NCBI GenBank assembly: GCA_033239005.1
Contig: BSQZ01000004.1
Coordinates: 16,094,507 to 16,158,506, forward strand
Direction: 5' to 3'
Origin: Lamellibrachia satsuma
Lineage: Eukaryota > Annelida > Polychaeta > Sabellida > Siboglinidae
DNA: 64,000 nt
Positions 34,601 through 46,353 of the stretch are shown one piece after another. The stretch's first letter is position 1. Every line of letters starts with the position of its first letter. The notes beneath the pieces were generated by a model. That model ran no database searches. It saw only the letters and a program-made list of their open reading frames with translations, and was not told the DNA's origin. The position numbers were made by a program, and so were the translations under genes.

Positions 34601-36667
34601 TAATACCATCCTCCAGAACACATGCATGGCATTAGGGGTTTGTGTATTGGTATCATCCAGAACAAATGCCTGGCATTGGAGGTTGGTGTAGTGGCATCCA
34701 TCCATTAAAACTTAAAGAAGGCAGTAGAACCAGATGACATAAAGCAGCATTAGTTAAGGAGCAGTGTAGGTTGGACTTGAGAAAGTACTCTTTCTCACAG
34801 AGGGTGATAAATCAATGGAACAATGCTAACTACAGTCCCTGTCACATTGAAGTTTCATACCTTCCTACCAAATGCTAACAGTCAGTACAGCCCTGGCACT
34901 GTCCAAATCTTTTTTATTAAGCAAATATGCTAGACCACTCAGCCTTATTTAATTGCCTTTCTCAGTGGACAAGGTTTATTTACAGAGATTGGTCAGTTAA
35001 GTCACCTGCATACTAATTCCCATTAAATATGACACTTTTTATGGTGATTTTGGGATCCGCTGCTTAGTTATTTATACTGGTGTGCGTGCGTGCGTGCGTG
35101 CTTGTAAAACAAAACTAACCCAGTTTTTTATTCAGGGCTGGCCCGTTCACCCCAGGCCTGGCCAAAGACTGCAGTTTAATTTTTTCACCCCAGGCCCATA
35201 ACGTGCAGACCCAGGCCCGGCCTGAGAAATTTAGTAGAGGCCTGGCCCAGCCCATGCAGGGCACTAATGCACACATGAAGTTGCTCCGTGGACATTATTA
35301 TGAGGTCTAAAATATTGATTTCTTTACATATGGTTTGTTTACGTACAGGAAATATGGGAAATATGTGAAATAATGTTTATTTATCATATTTGACTGCATT
35401 TTATGACATAATCAGTAATTTGTGGGAAATCCAAAACAAACAAATGTCAGCTTGTAAATATAGAACCGAAACAAGTTGTTTTAAACACATGCTACTAAAT
35501 CTTAAAAGAGTCATACCATGGGGTAATTATTGTGAAATAGAAGCAAAGTTGTTAACAAGCAATACCTGTAATATATTTTATATATAAGTTTTTTAATAAA
35601 CTTAAAATTAACAGTATAAAATGGTATAAATCAGAATTTTAGTGTATGTGTCATGTAAATTTCTCATTAGTTTTGAGTTGGTAAATTTTGCAATTGTTAT
35701 AGCTTAAAGGATTGATTTCGCCATGAATTGGTGTCCCACCAATCCCAGACACTTCTTTAACAAATTTAACAAGGATTTAACAATTTCTTTTAGACGTTTT
35801 CTTGTGACTTACTTTAATGTTGCTTTCTGTGTGCTCATTTTTATCGTGAATACGAGTTCAAGGCATGACAGCAGAGTTCACGACCCCCTACTGGGCTCCC
35901 TTTCAACTTTCGAGCTCTCAACTGGCAACAATAACTTGACCGGGGTTGTGAACTCTATTTACATGTCATGAACTCATATTCACGGTAACTACGAGTGCAC
36001 TAGAACACAGCACAAGATATATTATACCAACAACCATTTCCATTAACCATTTTCAATGTGTACATTGTGCAGGGTAGAATCTCCCCATCAACCAGCAAAT
36101 GTCTGACATCGGGGGTACAGTGGCATCCTCCATAATAAAATCCTTGCATTGGGGTGGTATAGTGGCATCCTGCAGAACACTTCCCTGTTGTTGGTTGACA
36201 TAGTGGCATCTTCCAGAAAACAATCCTTGCATTGGGGTGGCATAGTGGCAACCACCAGAACACATGCCTGTCATTAGAGGGATGGAATAGTGGCATCCTC
36301 CAGAACAAATACCTGGCATTAGGGGGTTGGCATAATACCATCCTCCAGAACACATGCATGGCATTAGGGGTTTGTGTATTGGTATCATCCAGAACAAATG
36401 CCTGGCATTGGAGGTTGGTGTAGTGGCATCCATCCATTAAAACTTAAAGAAGGCAGTAGAACCAGATGACATAAAGCAGCATTAGTTAAGGAGCAGTGTA
36501 GGTTGGACTTGAGAAAGTACTCTTTCTCACAGAGGGTGATAAATCAATGGAACAATGCTAACTACAGTCCCTGTCACATTGAAGTTTCATACCTTCCTAC
36601 CAAATGCTAACAGTCAGTACAGCCCTGGCACTGTCCAAATCTTTTTTATTAAGCAAATATATATATA

Positions 36668-37035
36668 TTTCCATTAACCATTTTCAATGTGTACATTGTG
36701 CAGGGTAGAATCTCCCCCATCAACCAGCAAATGTCTGACATCGGGGGGGGGGTACAGTGGCATCCTCCATAATAAAATCCTTGCATTGGGGTGGTATAGT
36801 GGCATTGGAGGTTGGTGTAGTGGCATCCTCCAGAAAAAATGCCTGGCATTGGGGATGGTTGTAGTGGCACCCTTATGAACACATGCCTGGCATTAGGGGG
36901 TTGGTGTAGTGGCATCCTCCAGAACACATGCCTGGCATTTGGGTTGGTTGTAGTGGCATCCTCCAGAACAAATGCCTGGCATAAAGGGGTTGGCAGAGCA
37001 GCAACTTCCAGAACAAATTCCTGGCCCCAGTATAA
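36668..37035. repeat. Displaced copy of the macrosatellite minisatellite
   Basis: After a short (AT)n the sequence jumps back to TTCCATTAACCATTTTCAAT and repeats the 44-47 bp units, ending the array. Variation among its units is higher than in the main array. Confidence 0.85.
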
Positions 37036-37302
37036 ATGGATTGCCATTGTATTGTTCTACCAGATACCAGCTATAATCTGAATAAATCCTGTTATCAAAG
37101 GTAGACAATTAACCCCCACAACCAAGCATGGTAAATGAGTGCATAAATATCTTGACATATCATAGAAAATGTCTTTGTCCTTAGTAAACAGCTGCTAAAC
37201 CCCTATAAACCAATTTTGTGTAGAGTCTTTTGAGAACATCCCTTACAATGGTGACATCATGTTTATCTATTTAACTTGGCACTGACATTCTTTGTTTCAC
37301 AG

Positions 37303-37392
37303 GCTGAAGAGCAGAAGGAGAAAGCGGTAGAAGACGATGGTGATGATGATGGGAGTGTTGGAGGACAGAACATTGACAAGCCAAGTGTGTGA
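37303..37392 (+). CDS. Likely terminal exon of an unidentified gene
   Basis: A strong acceptor (CATTCTTTGTTTCACAG) precedes 29 codons and a TGA: AEEQKEKAVEDDGDDDGSVG then GQNIDKPSV. An acidic, low-complexity C-terminus of this kind is common in many proteins and does not identify the family. No partner exon was found upstream on the plus strand within the window, where mainly repeats occur, so the intron may be very long. A canonical AATAAA is not obvious in the next 300 bp. It could be a chance acceptor plus open frame, but the tract, phase-0 entry and codon pattern make a real exon plausible. Confidence 0.4.
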   Translation, partial: AEEQKEKAVEDDGDDDGSVGGQNIDKPSV

Positions 37393-37960
37393 CACTGTCA
37401 TTGTCATTTTCATTGTCACCAGAGTGACTCTCGGGTTGTGACTGTATGGAGGCCAGACAACAGTGCTGTTGCCGTCTTCTGTTTCATACAAAAATCTAGT
37501 GTCTAAAAATACGTTTGGTGAATTTAATTGTGTGCGTGTATATGTGAGTGTACATGTGAGTGTACGTGTGAATGTACGTGTGTACATGTGTGCGAGCGTG
37601 TGTACATGTGAGTGTACATGTGGACCATCTGGATTACTTGATTTATTCAATACAAAATGTGGTTTGTACATACATCAAGTATGTATGCAAAAGTACAAGT
37701 AGCTGTATCTACCTACCTCTTAACAATCAAACCCATCTAATATCCAATAATAATAATAATGTTTTATTTCAGGCAAGAGCCCATATATATATACATAAAA
37801 GTAATAAAAAAAACAAATATACACACATGTTGAACAATAGAGGTACATGTAGTGAGAAAAAAATATAAATATACATACATGACGTGTAGTAAAAATATAT
37901 ATAAAATAAGTCAGGATAAAAAAAATATATTTGTATAAAAGTACAAACATCATGAATTAA
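37393..37960. other. Possible 3' UTR with TG/AT-rich repeats
   Basis: Contains GTGTACATGTGAGTGTACGT tracts (37530-37625) and AT-rich sequence with (AATAAT)n near 37745. No coding seen. Confidence 0.5.
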
Positions 37961-37964
37961 AAGC

Positions 37965-39960
37965 ATACAATTGATCAATCCAATGTTTAATCAATGGACT
38001 TCGATAATAAATAAAAGTGTGAAAATAATTCACAAAAAGTATATTGTCGGATTTTACTAACCGGCATAAAAGGCTAAAAATTGATGAGCAAATGCGTTCA
38101 TTAAAGGATTTAACATAATTAGTAGCGAACATATGACTTGCACTACAGCGGGGTGACAAGTTATGTAAAATTCTAAAACTGTTGTTATAAGCAACAGTAA
38201 TACCTTCCAGACTCGACTTGAGGTATACATTGAACCACAGTATAAAGTAAATAAAGTTGTTTTAATGGAACTGTTGCATAAGTAAAATTTTCTGGCTAAA
38301 GCATTTGCCTGCGCATAGATACTTCTTTTCTGCCTGGCAATATCATCATCATCAGTAAGGGTATTGTTTATAATATGGCCAAGGTATTTACATTTCTCAG
38401 TGTAAGGTAGTGTATGGTTATTGATAGCAACAGGATGAATATTTTTCTTGTCCCTAGGTTTGTTATCAATAACCATACAGAAAGATTTGTTGGCATTGTA
38501 TGTTATATCAAACATACTGCCGTACTCGGAACAACAATTGGTGAGTTTTCTCAACCCAGCAACACTAGGTGAAAAACCACAAAGGTCATCGGCATACATC
38601 ATATGATTCATTATGGTTCCTGCATAAATTAAAGACAGCCAATTTGTAATTTATTCAAATTTACACTTAAGTCATCCATGTAAAGGTTAAAAAGATTTGG
38701 AGAAAGGATTCCACCCTGCTTAACACCGTTTGAAACGGTAAACAATTCTGAGAAGCTACAACACCATCTGACAGTAAATTTCTCAGTTCTGTACCAGTAA
38801 TAAAGAATGCGCACAATAAAAGAAGGACATCCCCGGTCAATTAGTTTGGTGAATAGCTTACTATGATTGACTTTGTCAAAGGCCTTAGAGGCATCCAGCA
38901 TAGTGACTTACATAGATGAGCCATTCGCTATGTAGTGTCGAAAGAGTTCTTTTAATAAAAATATGAGCATTTCAGTTGAGTGATGCTTTTTAAATCCAAA
39001 TTGGTTTACACATATAGATAAAAAAGTAGAAATCCTGGATAATATCAAGGATTCAAATAATTTACTAGCAATTGTGGCTAGAACAATAGGTCGGTAGTTG
39101 TTATCAGACAGGTCACCCGCTTATTTTTAATTATGGGGGTTATGATTGTAATCATCATGAATTTCCTTAATATTAACAATCATTTGAACATTAAACTGTA
39201 CATTGCTACAGTGTTCATTGATCTTCTTGATGTTAGTGGGAGAGCCAGGTACAGAGTTAATTAGGGACTGATAGTGATGAAGCCACATATTCTTTACATT
39301 TACCACACCAGAAGCACCACCAACATTGCTAGGATTTGGCTCCTGGCATTATTCATATGTTTTATGTCTTTTAAGTTTTTTAAGTCATTATTACATAGTT
39401 TAGAAGCAAGTCATTCAGCTTTAAGAATTTCAGCATTTTTTTCACATAGTCTTTAGTTGCGTTTAAAATGGGCACGTCTAATTTTCATTATATCATACAA
39501 GGGACCATGGTGAGGACTCCCAGCAGACCACCAGATGAGAGAGGATTCTCTAGCAGCTTGATGGGAGTCTCTGACTAGGTCATTCCAGCCAAGAACAGTA
39601 TACTTAGAAGACGTGTTGTTAGCCTTAGTAGGGACTGCCTCGGCAGCGTCTTTGAGTGATATTATAATATAATTGTAAAGATTGCTTAGCAAAGTGCGAT
39701 GGGCTTCATCATTACAATCAGGGTTAGTACATCTTAAAACCTCATGAGGTACATCAATAGCAGATAAAAGCAAACCAATTTGTGTATGATAGTTATGGAG
39801 ATCCTGGGGGGAGGCAGCATTCCACACAGGACAGGGTGTTTGAATTTGCCCCTGTATGGGGGCCTTGGAAGAAGGTAATAAATTGGCATATATAGTAAAG
39901 CATAGAGGTAAGTGGTCGGAAGAGACACAATCATATTTGACATGTTGGCTCGTTTGGACA
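37965..39960 (-). pseudogene. LINE, endonuclease end to RT (5'-truncated)
   Basis: Minus-strand frames give the endonuclease end (SSDHLPLCFTIYANLL, about 39930-39880), a linker PVWNAASPQDLHNYHTQIG and VPHEVLRCTNPDCND, then RT blocks MLDASKAFDKVNHSKLF (38901 on), NGVKQGGILSPNLFNLYMDD (about 38730), MMYADDLCGFSPS (about 38600) and YTEKCKYLGHIINNTLTDDD. Several frame breaks. The same linker and RT sequence occurs widely in invertebrate jockey/CR1-group LINEs. The 3' end near 37965 merges into AT-rich sequence. Confidence 0.85.
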
Positions 39961-41130
39961 AGTTTGTTATTTACTTTCTATGAAATCATCAGATGAACTA
40001 TTACATTACTTTTGACTGGATCCGGTCAACAATCTGGAAAGACAAAAGTGTTCCAGTCTAGAATATTATTATGACATCACACTTTCCACGGTGATCCAGC
40101 CTAATGCTCAATGTTTTTTAGCACCTTTGAGCAGATTTTTACCCGGATACACAGCGCATTATAAATGCCTAATTTATTAAAGTCAATTCTTTAGTGATTT
40201 TAACAAACATATGCACTTGTTTATTAAACCAACAGCACATGATATAATACTAGAACTATTCCCACACTACAGATTCAAACATGATATAATACTTGAACTA
40301 TCACACACTACAGATTTAAATAGCAACATACCTGATTCACATTGGGTTAAATCAGTGGATGGAGTTTTAGAGTAGCTGAGTGCATCTTAATCAAACTGAT
40401 TTTATAAATGGTAGAAGCAAATAGAACATAAATCATATAATTTGGTATGTTATGTTATTGTCATCAATAATCATACATCTCCTTACTATTACCTTCTAAC
40501 AACTGCTTTAAAATAATTAAACAATCTAATATTAGATAACGTATACTGACATTCATAAAAGTCACAATTCTATTCCATACATTATCAATGACAATCAGTT
40601 CATTGTGCTTAACTTAAATTGGTGATGGACAACCTCACACACACAAATGTACACACATTCCACAAAGAAACTACCACAAAGGTTAATCTTATGAATACTA
40701 GACTGGTTATAAAGCAGGAACTGTGATAAAAGAAATTAACTCGCTAAAAAGGTTACAAATGCAAAAGTAGCGATGTCAACATATTAATCTGTACACTGTG
40801 AATTATTACCAACAAAAGGTCATAATAATGCTAGTAATGTAGAACAAATACAAAGATATGTTCATGTGTTGCAGTTCTGGTAGAGTGTAAGCACATTTAC
40901 ATTCATACCTGAATATAAAATACAGCCAACTTGGGAAAGAGCTAGGGACAGATGATTATTTGTTTTCCATAGCGACCATGTTAACGTTTTCTAGTGCTGT
41001 ATGCATAACCATTCAGATTTTATCACAGTGGCTTAAGTTGCATGTCATATCACTGACTGCTACAGAGTTTTTGTCAAATCCTACAATTTCATTTCAAAGA
41101 AAATCAACACGTTGCCAAAAGCAAGAGGAC
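39961..41130. other. No feature recognised
   Basis: AT-rich sequence; no conserved coding, repeats or transposon ends noticed. Confidence 0.5.
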
Positions 41131-41586
41131 TCTGTCTACATACACATACGCCCTCATGCAGTCAGCCAGCCATAAGTAACGTAATCCTCTGTCTACATAC
41201 ACATACGCCCTCATGCAGTCAGCCAGCCATAAGTAACGTAATCCTCTGTCTACATACACATACGCCCTCATGCAGTCAGCCAGCCATAAGTAACGTAATC
41301 CTCTGTCTACATACACATACGCTCTCATGCAGTCAGCCAGCCATAAGTAACGTAATCCTCTGTCTACATACACATACGCCCTCATGCAGTCAGCCAGCCA
41401 TAAGTAACGTAATCCTCTGACTACATACACATACGCCCTCATGCAGTCAGCCAGCCATAAGTAACGTAATCCTCTGACTACATACACATACGCCCTCATG
41501 CAGTCAGCCAACCATAAGTAACGTAATCCTCTGACTACATACACATACGCCCTCATGCAGTCAGCCAGCCATAAGTAACGTAATCC
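41131..41586. repeat. 57-bp minisatellite, eight units
   Basis: Units start at 41131 and recur every 57 bp (TCTGTCTACATACACATACG...CCATAAGTAACGTAATCC). Because 57 is divisible by three, it keeps frames open on both strands (a 19-residue repeat such as MRAYVYVVRGLRYLWLADC on the minus strand). A single base change (GTC to GAC) separates the first five from the last units. Confidence 0.97.
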
Positions 41587-42558
41587 TCTGACTACTATAA
41601 CTGTTGTCCAGTTCCCTATCTAAAATATTTTTCTGGGAGCAAAAAATCGCAAAAGGTGGCCCGGTGTACCATCTCTAGATCACTGCCACTTTATTCGATT
41701 GACATGAACCCGAAACTGAAATAATGACCTGTCCCCAGCTACCTAAGTGTGATAGGGGAAGGTGGGGCATGTCTGCACATCTAAGGTATTACATGCCATA
41801 ACTAATTAACTGTTTGTGCCAGAAAGTTTATATTTCACCTTGCTAAACTGTATATTTAGTAGGTTACTACTGCCAATTACCAAACTAAGAAAAACGTATA
41901 TGTTATCAATAAAATATTATGTATTAATCACTGGTGTGCAGATAGGCTTCAGGGTATTCGGGCACGAACATACCTCGCGTATTTCAGTCCTTTGCTACAG
42001 AGCAGAATACGAACTGCAATGGTAGATTTCAGGCTGCAGAACATCACGTCTTGTTTTGTACATCCATAAGTATTACTTGAGCGTCAAATGCGCCCGTATA
42101 AATAATATAAACATAACCATCTGTAATTTCTATAATAACACCGCCTAAATTTGGTGAAATGTAGTGAAGTGGATCCGTGATATTCGTCTGGCTCAACTAC
42201 AGACCAGATGGGAAATCACAAGGACACTGAATAAAAACAACATCATAATTATACATTGAAAGATACACGAACAATGAATCCATATTAACTATCATGTTGT
42301 AAGATTACTTACACATTACAGGTGGGATGTGTCTTTAACACATCCCACTTGTCTTCTAGGCCAACCTCTCACCTATCTCGGCTCATGCATCAGATACGGG
42401 CGAATCAAATTAAATATATATATATTGTTAACTCACAGTCGTTTCTGTTTCGATGCCATGCCTGTGTTGACAAGAAACCCAACAACTCTACACAACACAA
42501 ACACCTCACAACTACCATACGCTCCATAGAACATACACTTGACTAAAAACTACCATGG
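41587..42558. other. No gene; one stem-loop at 42322-42348
   Basis: GTGGGATGTGT, loop CTTTA, ACACATCCCAC is a perfect 11-bp hairpin. Otherwise nothing recognised. Confidence 0.55.
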
Positions 42559-44413
42559 TTGGCTCAATCCAAGATTCCGATACATGTGACTACTCCAACA
42601 TTTGCCGAGATAACGGCAAAAGCCGTTGTGAAATCCTTCGAAGAAGCCCGTCCCACGAAGCCTGCTAGCGACGCTCCCACTTTAAGTAGGGATATTGCCA
42701 ACGCAATATGGCAACATGTAGGAAAAAAGACAGTCGGACCACTCTGAATCCGACGACGTGAAGGCGTCAATAGTTGTCACTGGTGTCCCCTACATCGAAA
42801 CGCACACGAAACAAGAATGACATCGAGACGAGATTAAATAGCCATGTCGTATTTGGGAGGGACACAAATTTGCTAATATTATCACCCTTGGAAGCAAATA
42901 ATCTTCAGTTTTGAAGGATTTGCTGTAAGGTGAAAAAGGGGAATCGTAATTAACAACATGGTACGCCCGATCATGAATAAAAATGATACGGTAATGAAAA
43001 TGCGAGCAGCGCGAGTTGCATAGCCTTGTGCCAGAAAAGGGTTCAACTAAATCCAAACGAGCACAACAAATCGCACACTTCAACTACACGGTTGCATCAG
43101 CATGACACCCTAAGTTAGCATTCCGCCATTGCTTGCGCCCGAACGAACTTAGTATTACGTCAAATTAGCATCTGCTCCGAAACGCTTGCTTCGAGCAACG
43201 GGTATCCAGCTAGCAGATGCCACTGTCACTAAGCAAGCGCCAAACCGATGTCCGGTGCTCAGACCAAAGTTATGTCCTCCCGAATGCTAATAAGTCGTTT
43301 CCGCACCTCGCCGCTTTCACAAAGCCGCAAGGTAGCTTCGTCCTGTCAGCAGCGACAATATGTTACCGTGGCTGTTCAGAGAACTAAAACCTATGGTAAT
43401 TACTTTCCACACGTCGACCTATTGTGTGAGCTATATGTATACCCTTATGAAAGCATACCATATTAAATGTATTGTAAACAATCGTGTTTTGAAACAGGTA
43501 AACCATGGTAAATCATGGTAAACCATGGTAAATACGATGATATACCATGGTATATTTTCATAAGTGACGGAGCAATCCACTACGTTTGACCAGGACAAAA
43601 TCGCTAAATGTGTGTACAGCTTCCGAAGCGAGAACTTTGAGCTACGATACACCTTACACGACGCTGAACGTAACGTAGACCGTGTAGACTGGACGACCAC
43701 TGTCCGCTACAGCCAGTCGACCTACTCATCCTTGAAAGCTGCTGTCAGTGCTCGACGCACAGCAGCGACAACCGTCAGCCGCCCCCGTACGCGAAGCGAT
43801 TCACGAACATAGCGACAACCGTCAGCCGCCCCGTACGCGAAGCGATTCACGAACAGAGCGAGTCCGACCACACATTGGAACTGATTGACTAAACACTCGC
43901 AACACCTCCGACCATTTCGACTCTGTTGTAAATGAATGTAAAGTTTACTATGCCACTGCCCGCAATAGGGGAAGGTAGTGATAGTTGAGCCGCTCGGTTA
44001 GGAAACTAATAATATAATTTGTTGAAACATACCTATCCTGTTGCGACACAGCAGCGAAATGGTTAGTCTTATCCAATGGTACCTATGATCTATTTCGTTG
44101 TGATAGAAATAATCGTACTGTGGAGGTGTGGCCGTCTTCTGTAACCACGATTTATACCCCGTCCGTGTATGTCTTCCTGAAAACCTCAGCACAGTTGAAG
44201 CCGTATGTATAGACCTTAAGATTGCCACGTGTGTTCGAATTTTGTGCGTTAGTCGCCCACCAAATTGCACTAACCTTTATAAGGAATGCATATGCGACAT
44301 GATAACACATTGTGTTAGGAACAACAATAACAGTGTCATCCTTGGTGATTTTAACTTGCCCTTCATTCATTGTTATAACAACAGTTTTCCCAGGACTCAA
44401 TCCAAATGATTGC

Positions 44414-45276
44414 AAGGCTTGTTATCAAATGCTTGTAAACGCATGTGAATGCAAATGCAAATGTTTCACTTGATTCAAATGCAAATGCGAATACAAATGC
44501 CATTTTCTAGGAACGCATTCAAATGCAAATGTTTGGAGTCGCATTCAAATGCAAATGCAAATGTTTTGGTTACCCATTTGCAAATGCATTTGAATTAATT
44601 TCAAATGTTTTGGCTTTATATTAACGATTTGTTTTATTTGGAGAAAAAATAGCTAATATATACAAACACAGCTGATTGTATGTATATTTCTTATGCAACA
44701 CTTATTTAGTTTCTTGCTTGTTATATAATGTATACAAACACATTATTTATTTATTTAATAAATACAGTAGTACATTATTGTTACCACTAAGTACCACTAC
44801 ATACCAGTCACACAGTTCCAGGGCTACAGAGGTGGTAGGAACCATAGCAGGGAATGAAAGGCTAATCCTTCAGGTAGGCCAGAATGGAAGGGGGACCCAA
44901 GACAATAGACTGTATACTGGTGGAGTCACTGGGAAGATAATCTGGTGGATAATTACAGCTACCACTAATCACTCTCTCTGGCTGTAAATATTAAGGGCTG
45001 GCATTGCTAATGTTTACCCCCCCCCCAATGGGCTGCCACCCCAACATTGCCAACACAACACACAAGGGAGTCATTTGTCTGCATTATTTCAATGAACAGG
45101 TAATCTCTGAAGCCATCAACCTATTTGTGCATTTGACAAATCAAATGTTTGTGGGTCGCAATCAAATGCAAATGTTTAAGGTACGCATTCAAATGCAAAT
45201 GCATTAACAATTTTATGGAGGCATTTGAATGCGCATTCAAATCCTTAACATTCAAATGCATTTGCTAACAAGCCTG
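44414..45276. mobile_element. hAT-like element inserted in the LINE endonuclease
   Basis: Ends AAGGCTTGTTATCAAATGC and (reversed) CAGGCTTGTTAGCAAATGC; flanks ATGATTGC and TTGATTGC match at 7 of 8. The LINE endonuclease continues across it. Subterminal regions are packed with ATGCAAAT octamers (about eight). No transposase. Confidence 0.88.
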
Positions 45277-45486
45277 TTGATTGCATAACTGAAAATGCTC
45301 TAACCCACCATGTAAATTTCCGAACCCGAGGCAATAATACGTTAGATATTGTACTTTCTAGCGATCCCTTGGCTGTGGCACAGGTTGCTGCAACTGATAA
45401 TTTTCGCTTTCTAGATTGTGCTAGCGATCACGTGGCACTAGTTCTCTCTCAAAGTATCTTTTGCACTACCCACAGCACGCCATACA

Positions 45487-45490
45487 CACA

Positions 45491-45529
<39 letters not shown>

Positions 45530-45715
45530 CCGCCCACCCGACCGCCCGCCCGCCCGCCCGCCCGCCCGCCCGCCCGCCCGCCCGCCCGCCCGCCCGCCCG
45601 CCCGCCCGCCCGCCCGCCCGCCCGCCCGCCCGCCCGCCCGCCCGCCCGCCCGCCCGCCCGCCCGCCCGCCCGCCCGCCCGCCCGCCCGCACGCACGCACG
45701 CACACACACGCACAC
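45487..45715. repeat. (CACG)n-(CCCG)n-(CACG)n microsatellite
   Basis: About 150 bp of pure CCCG units flanked by CACG units. Gives Arg-Pro-Pro-Ala or Gly-Gly-Arg-Ala open frames that are artefacts. Lies just after the LINE endonuclease. Confidence 0.97.
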
Positions 45716-46139
45716 AATCATTACGACTTTAGGCGTGCGGATATATTTTCTCTAAAATATCAGTTATCCGGTATAAATTGACACGGATTGCTGTCTGAAT
45801 GCTCCACGATAGGCATAATGCTCACGACCTTCCTGGACACCTTCTTTTCCAGATGTTCTAAGTGTCTGTCTGTTTCAAGCGCATCTAAGAGGAAGCCCCC
45901 AAATTACCCTAAGCATATTGTCAAATTTCGCACTAAATGTAAACGCGTATCGAAATGTAAACTTCTGCCTAACGGTATGTCCAAATGTCGTGCCGCGCAA
46001 AACGAACACATGCTCGCTGTCCAGCAATTTGGTAACAGTAGGAGCGAACGATCTTGCAATCAGGCGACAGTTCTGCCTTTTACAAATACATCAACTATCG
46101 GCGCGTAAGCAAAGATTAACACACTACTTAACACATGTG

Positions 46140-46276
46140 TGTCATATAAAGTGGTGCTAAACATTTGATGAGACACGAAAGTGAGAAACGGAAGTTGACG
46201 TCCATATTTTGATCTTGTAATTTGTGTTCATTAAACAATGTTAATCAAAGCCATCTTATTAACTAGACATATGACA
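46140..46276 (+). repeat. gypsy-1 5' LTR (137 bp)
   Basis: Unusually short. It differs from the 3' LTR by a small indel near the end (CATCTTATTAAC versus CATCCGTCTTTAATAAC). TGGTGTCATGAAGTAAAC follows at once and is the likely primer-binding site; the tRNA is not identified. Confidence 0.92.
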
Positions 46277-46353
46277 TGGTGTCATGAAGTAAACTGAAGC
46301 AGAAGGTATAAAGATCGACTAGGAAGCGAAATAGCGATCTAAAAAGGAGAAAC

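Larger units (their letters stand above)
29441..36657. repeat. Macrosatellite: four tandem 1.73-1.89 kb units plus a partial fifth
   Basis: Units begin at GCTAACTACAGTCCCTGTCA: 29441, 31335, 33088, 34825 and 36557 (spacings 1894, 1753, 1737, 1732). Order in each unit: CACATTGAAGTTTCATACC, a (GCGT)n tract, an AGGCCTGGCCC block, an AT-rich part, a foldback of about 84 bp, a 44-47 bp minisatellite, and a LINE fragment (KYSFSQRVINQWNN). Units 2-4 are nearly identical; unit 1 is longer because its minisatellite has extra units. Two small open frames (65-68 and 70-82 codons) recur in each unit, but conservation is equal outside them. Confidence 0.95.

Noticed and set aside
30635..36437. Cys-Ser-Gly-Gly-Cys-His repeat proteins (up to 150 codons) on the minus strand
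   Set aside because: Arise from the 44-47 bp minisatellite inside the macrosatellite and change frame between units.
41104..41556. 150-codon minus-strand protein of 19-residue repeats
   Set aside because: Frame stays open only because the DNA period is 57 bp; both strands are open, and there is no start context or domain.
45369..45781. Several Pro/Ala/Arg- or Gly-rich open frames
   Set aside because: All are translations of a (CCCG)n/(CACG)n microsatellite.
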